Assembly: GCA_036267255.1 (NCBI GenBank)
Contig: DATAWK010000041.1
Location: 1 to 64,000, forward strand
DNA from: DATAWK01 sp036267255
GTDB lineage: Bacteria; Acidobacteriota; Terriglobia; Terriglobales; Acidobacteriaceae
Length of the DNA: 64,000 nt
Direction: 5' to 3'
Shown here: one piece after another, positions 60,927 through 64,000 of the stretch
Layout of the letters: every line of letters begins with the position of its first letter
Position numbering within the stretch: position 1 is the stretch's first letter
Notes under the pieces: model-generated
The model's database searches: none
Told to the model about the DNA's origin: nothing
Seen by the model: only the letters and a program-made list of their open reading frames with translations
Position numbers and translations under genes: made by a program

Positions 60927-62102
60927 TTACACATTCCAGCCGGGAACGCTCCCGACCATATCCCACATCGTCCTGTCGAGTGCACTATCCATTTCGCTGT
61001 GAGGCTCCGTGCGCGTGTTGCACAGCGCGGCCCAGCATAGACCATTGGCGGTCCTGACCATAATCGTCGTCGACCCAGGCAAGCTTCCACTGTGCCACCA
61101 GTTCCCGTTCCCACTTACCATCCAACCGCGAGCGTAACGAGCAGGACCGGCGGGGTATACCGCGACCGGCGTTGTCATAGTGCGGATCGTTGCAGGTTTA
61201 AGGAGCGCGGGAATATCCGGAGCTCCGGCCACATGATTGAGAAATTGAACAAGTTGCGTGGAAGAGGCGATCCATCCAGCGTCCGAATCCATGCGATTGA
61301 TATTAATTTTGTATGGGTCTTCGGAGTATTGCCCCACATAGACAACCTCGTTTGGAGCTTTCTGCCTTTCCTTGTTGCGGGCAATTTGCATGCCGGTAAT
61401 GCCGCAAGGAGCGAGGATGCTGGTCTGAACGTAAGACTCGTAAGGCTGGCCGGTTACCTGCTCGATCACGCGACCCAAAACACAATATCCGAAGTTCGAG
61501 TATGCCCATTGTGCTCCGGGAGGATTCGTAAGTGGGATGTTTTCGATTGTCGAGGTAATGAGCTTTGTCTGATCCCACGAGTCGTTATGGAACATAGGAT
61601 CCGCGTCGCCAGCCGGCCATCCGCCAGCAGTGTGTGTGAGAAGGTTATCCACGGTAATGTCGGCAACATAAATTTTGTACGGTGGCTTGCCGTATCGTGT
61701 GCCGAGAACACCTGAGGGGCCAAAGACTTTGTCGTTAAGGTTGAGTTTTCCCTGTTCGATAAGAGAAAAAATCGCGACCGAAGTAATGGGTTTCGTAAGG
61801 CTCGCAATGCGAAAAAGGCTATCAAGCTGAGCCTGAGTGAGATGCTGATGGTCGGCCATACCGTCGGCCCTATCATAGGCAAAGCGACCGTTTCTGGAGA
61901 TAGCGATCGACATGGCAGGCACGCGATATTGTCGCCGAAAGGCTCCGGCGATACGGCCCATTTCCCCGCGTTGTTGTCCGGTGGTGCCGCTGAACTCAGA
62001 CTGGGCGAGAGACCGGAGTGCGGGGATATCGATGGCGGCGAAGGCGGTTGTACGAAGAAGATTACGGATGACAGCCCTGCGAGTGAAGCTATGGCTTAAC
62101 AT
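60927..62102 (-). CDS. serine hydrolase, class C beta-lactamase-like
   Basis: A 391-residue penicillin-binding-protein-like hydrolase. The nucleophile motif is SLTK (in LFRIASLTKPIT), the second motif YSN (QWAYSNFGY) and the third HSG (WWHSGSLPG, replacing KTG). The N-terminus SFTRRAVIRNLLRTTAFAA resembles a Tat or Sec signal with a twin Arg but lacks a full Tat consensus. The ATG at 62102 has AAAGGAT five bases upstream. It is likely a periplasmic esterase or peptidase rather than an antibiotic-hydrolysing enzyme. Confidence 0.9.
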   Translation of the reverse strand: MLSHSFTRRAVIRNLLRTTAFAAIDIPALRSLAQSEFSGTTGQQRGEMGRIAGAFRRQYRVPAMSIAISRNGRFAYDRADGMADHQHLTQAQLDSLFRIASLTKPITSVAIFSLIEQGKLNLNDKVFGPSGVLGTRYGKPPYKIYVADITVDNLLTHTAGGWPAGDADPMFHNDSWDQTKLITSTIENIPLTNPPGAQWAYSNFGYCVLGRVIEQVTGQPYESYVQTSILAPCGITGMQIARNKERQKAPNEVVYVGQYSEDPYKININRMDSDAGWIASSTQLVQFLNHVAGAPDIPALLKPATIRTMTTPVAVYPAGPARYARGWMVSGNGNWWHSGSLPGSTTIMVRTANGLCWAALCNTRTEPHSEMDSALDRTMWDMVGSVPGWNV

Positions 62103-62233
62103 AGAGAATCCTTTCGCGTCGGTGCCAATCCAACCGGAAATCGATGAAAATTTTATCGGATACGGCTGTAGGATGAAACGGCATAGAACTTCTGGCGTGT
62201 GACTCACACGACTCAATGAATAGGGAGATTATC

Positions 62234-62647
62234 ATGTCCAAATATAGTTATGGTTTATTCTCGCTTTTCCTGGGACTGATGATTCTCTGTCAACCTCCGG
62301 CATGGTCTCAGCAGGCGCCGGCGCCGAAACCTCCTGCGAATGTTACAGGCAAGTGGACTTTATACTGCAACGATCCGAACGGAACCACTTCAACGAAGTA
62401 TCTGGATTTACAACAGGAAGGTAGCGTCGTCAAAGGTCACTTCAAAGGGCCGCATCAGTCCGGTGGAGTTGAAGGCACGATTGAAAAGCAGCATCTTGTT
62501 GTCCGAACAAAAACAAGAGGTGTATTAGTGTTCCGGGGAAGGGTCACCGGACCGCGTGTGAATGGAGTCGTGCAGGGCAATACATTCAATGGAACCTTCC
62601 ATGACCGGGGAGGGACAGGATCGTTCCAGGGAACGCGCAATAACTGA
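62234..62647 (+). CDS. small secreted protein of unknown function
   Basis: A 137-residue exported protein with signal peptide KYSYGLFSLFLGLMILCQPP and mature start near WSQQAPAP. The remainder is beta-rich with a recurring pattern: GKWTLYCNDPNG, YLDLQQEGSVVKGHFKG, GGVEGTIEKQHLVVRT, VFRGRVTGPRVNG, GNTFNGTFHDRGGTGSFQG, suggesting a small beta-barrel of lipocalin-like character. AGGGAG lies six bases before the ATG. It is divergent from the serine hydrolase. Confidence 0.8.
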   Translation: MSKYSYGLFSLFLGLMILCQPPAWSQQAPAPKPPANVTGKWTLYCNDPNGTTSTKYLDLQQEGSVVKGHFKGPHQSGGVEGTIEKQHLVVRTKTRGVLVFRGRVTGPRVNGVVQGNTFNGTFHDRGGTGSFQGTRNN

Positions 62648-63042
62648 ACTTGCATCGTGCGGCTCATAGAAAAACAATCACCTGTTGAAATAGCTTATAG
62701 CTCCTCCTTAAGCACTTAGCCCTGGCCCTGGCTTCTGTGCAGCCTTTCTTGGAGGGAAGGCTACGCATGCATCCTTTTCCCGGCATGCATCCTTTTTCGA
62801 TAGACACCTTCAGGCGAAGCTATCTGGCTGCCATCTGCATCGAGGAAACGAAGTTCCTGGCGTGGGCAAGTTCCGGGCGTGCAGAATTCGCGCCGATTCC
62901 AATCTCTGGATGGCTATACGTTGGCTGGAAGCGGATTCAACCAGGCATCCCACCCCCCGCCTTCTATAATTCTTGTTTGCTGGATGATGTTTGTTCGATG
63001 AAATTTGCTGAATAAAATTTTCTGCACGCAGGAGTCGATGGC
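62648..63042. other. intergenic stretch before fabG, no gene recognised
   Basis: No convincing gene is seen. A frame at 62737-63015 has no ribosome site and unconvincing composition (many Pro, Trp and Cys). A short direct repeat occurs at 62765-62796. The stretch 62990-63020 is AT-rich and may carry the fabG promoter. Confidence 0.4.
62765..62796. repeat. 18-base-spaced direct repeat
   Basis: GCATGCATCCTTTT occurs at 62765-62778 and 62783-62796. The copies include the palindrome GCATGC. No function is apparent. Confidence 0.55.
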
Positions 63043-63789
63043 ATGGCATCTCTGAACCGCCGCGTGGCCTTGGTAACGGGAGCATCCCAGGGGATTGGGC
63101 GCGCCTGCGCTCTGGCGCTTGCCAAGGCCGGAGCGCAAGTGGCACTGGCTGCGCGCAATCAGGCCAAACTGGCCGAAGTTGCTGCCGAAATTGAGGCTGC
63201 GGGTGGCACGGCCACGGTCTTTGCCCTGGATATGGCCAGCGAGGATTCGATCCAGGCTGGCGCAAAGGCCGTATTGGGGTATTACGGCAAGGTGGAGATT
63301 CTGGTGAACAACGCCGGCATCACGCACGACACGCTGATGCTGCGCATGAAGCGCGCCGACTGGGACGCGGTGCTCAACACCAATCTGACCGGCGCCTTTC
63401 TGCTGACGCAGGCCATCATGCCCAGCATGTTGAAGGCACGCTGGGGCCGCATCATCAACATCACCAGCGTAGTGGGCCAGACCGGGCAGGCTGGACAGGC
63501 CAATTATGCCGCCAGCAAGGCCGGACTGATCGGGCTGACCAAGTCGCTGGCGCGCGAACTGGCCTCGCGCAACATCACCGCCAACGCCGTCGCGCCGGGC
63601 TACATCGAAAGCCCCATGACGGCGGTCCTCAATGACCAGCAGCGCAGCGCCATGACGACGCAGATTCCCTTGGCCCGCGCCGGTACGCCGGAAGATGTGG
63701 CCCACGCCGTCACCTTTCTTGCTACCGACGAAGCCGGCTACATCACCGGGCATGTGCTGGACGTCAACGGCGGCATGTACATGGGCTAG
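63043..63789 (+). CDS. fabG: 3-oxoacyl-[acyl-carrier-protein] reductase
   Basis: A 248-residue short-chain dehydrogenase of fatty-acid elongation. NADPH-binding VALVTGASQGIGRACALAL, NNAGITHDTLMLRMKRADWD (FabG signature), and the catalytic Ser and Tyr-x3-Lys in NITSVVGQTGQAGQANYAAS-KAG and PGYIESPMT are present. It reduces beta-ketoacyl-ACP. AGGAG lies 8 bases before the ATG. The GNAT gene that runs off the edge follows after 23 bases. Confidence 0.96.
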   Translation: MASLNRRVALVTGASQGIGRACALALAKAGAQVALAARNQAKLAEVAAEIEAAGGTATVFALDMASEDSIQAGAKAVLGYYGKVEILVNNAGITHDTLMLRMKRADWDAVLNTNLTGAFLLTQAIMPSMLKARWGRIINITSVVGQTGQAGQANYAASKAGLIGLTKSLARELASRNITANAVAPGYIESPMTAVLNDQQRSAMTTQIPLARAGTPEDVAHAVTFLATDEAGYITGHVLDVNGGMYMG

Positions 63790-63812
63790 GGCCCGTCAAC
63801 ACCAGGTGCAGA

Positions 63813-64000
63813 ATGCCGGAATCTCAAGCTGCCATCACCATTCAACCCGTCACCGCCGCCGATGCGGCTGGGCTCGCATCCATGCGCATCCTGCTGCAGG
63901 AATACATGGAATACCTTATACCGACGCTGGGGCCGGAGCACGTCTGCGTGGAAGGCTTCGAGCACGACCTTGCCTGCCTGCCTGCCGAATATGCTCCTCC
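63813..64000 (+). CDS. GNAT family N-acetyltransferase (N-terminal part)
   Basis: The visible 62 residues read ITIQPVTAADAAGLASMRIL and LLQEYMEYL, then PEHVCVEGFEHDLACLPAEY, the usual N-terminal part of single-domain GNAT enzymes with 'LIPTLG' as in plant/bacterial cysteinyl or phosphinothricin-type acetyltransferases. The gene is cut by the window end. It is 23 bases downstream of fabG on the same strand and may be co-transcribed. Confidence 0.75.
   Translation, partial: MPESQAAITIQPVTAADAAGLASMRILLQEYMEYLIPTLGPEHVCVEGFEHDLACLPAEYAP

Noticed and set aside
62737..63015. 92-codon frame before fabG
   Set aside because: No ribosome site and unlikely composition; starts inside a short direct repeat.

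Overview
The window reads as a chromosomal segment of a member of Acidobacteriota, most likely class Terriglobia (Acidobacteriaceae). Three genes encode VWFA-related proteins of the type found mainly in that phylum (19256-20299, 20479-21804, 58179-59444). A PadR regulator sits directly in front of a duplicated-orphan-permease (ADOP) type ABC permease at the left edge. Moderately high GC, dense packing, frequent GTG starts and clear GGAGG ribosome sites fit this. I found no phage, transposase, integrase, CRISPR array, rRNA or tRNA.

Left part (1-13 kb): padR-permease; pgeF; a 360-base gene-free stretch rich in inverted repeats; a sigma-54 activator with a degenerate receiver; an aldo/keto reductase divergent from a LysR regulator; a DUF899 protein; then the minus-strand operon phoH-ybeY-corC-like ending in an unusual AMP-ligase/ACP/acyltransferase fusion. 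Middle-left (13-25.6 kb): an M61 peptidase with PDZ domain, rpsT, a GT4 glycosyltransferase, DinB and PAF-acetylhydrolase-like proteins, a divergent pair of VWFA genes, a DMT exporter, PPK2, TatA, a small unknown and a second aldo/keto reductase.

Middle (25.6-45 kb): a minus-strand run holding an RND efflux pump (inner pump, adaptor, outer-membrane channel), a GntR/FCD regulator and two cytochrome P460-like proteins. Next come an HdeD-like membrane protein, a small zinc-ribbon protein and an azoreductase behind two adjacent palindromes. A sugar-nucleotide cluster follows (mannose-6-phosphate isomerase, mannose-1-phosphate guanylyltransferase, phosphohexomutase, HAD phosphatase), which would supply GDP-mannose for glycans. 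Then aspartate aminotransferase, GNAT, coaD and recA.

Right part (45-64 kb): a chemoreceptor, a secreted protein with two DUF6624-like copies, marC, ilvE, type II NADH dehydrogenase, trxB-yggS-sodium symporter, a double-length ThyX-like protein, a DUF2071 protein, and a run of small uncharacterised proteins (57324, 57815, 59638, 60099, 62234) around the third VWFA gene, a cupin and a serine hydrolase. The window ends with fabG and a truncated GNAT gene.

No complete novel system is proven here. The best leads are the structured gene-free block at 2000-2370, the sigma-54 activator whose phosphoacceptor Asp is Glu, the ligase-ACP-acyltransferase fusion, the paired palindromes before azoR, the two-copy ThyX-like protein whose 3' end is tandemly repeated so that stops occur in all three frames, and a HicB-like small protein without a HicA toxin.
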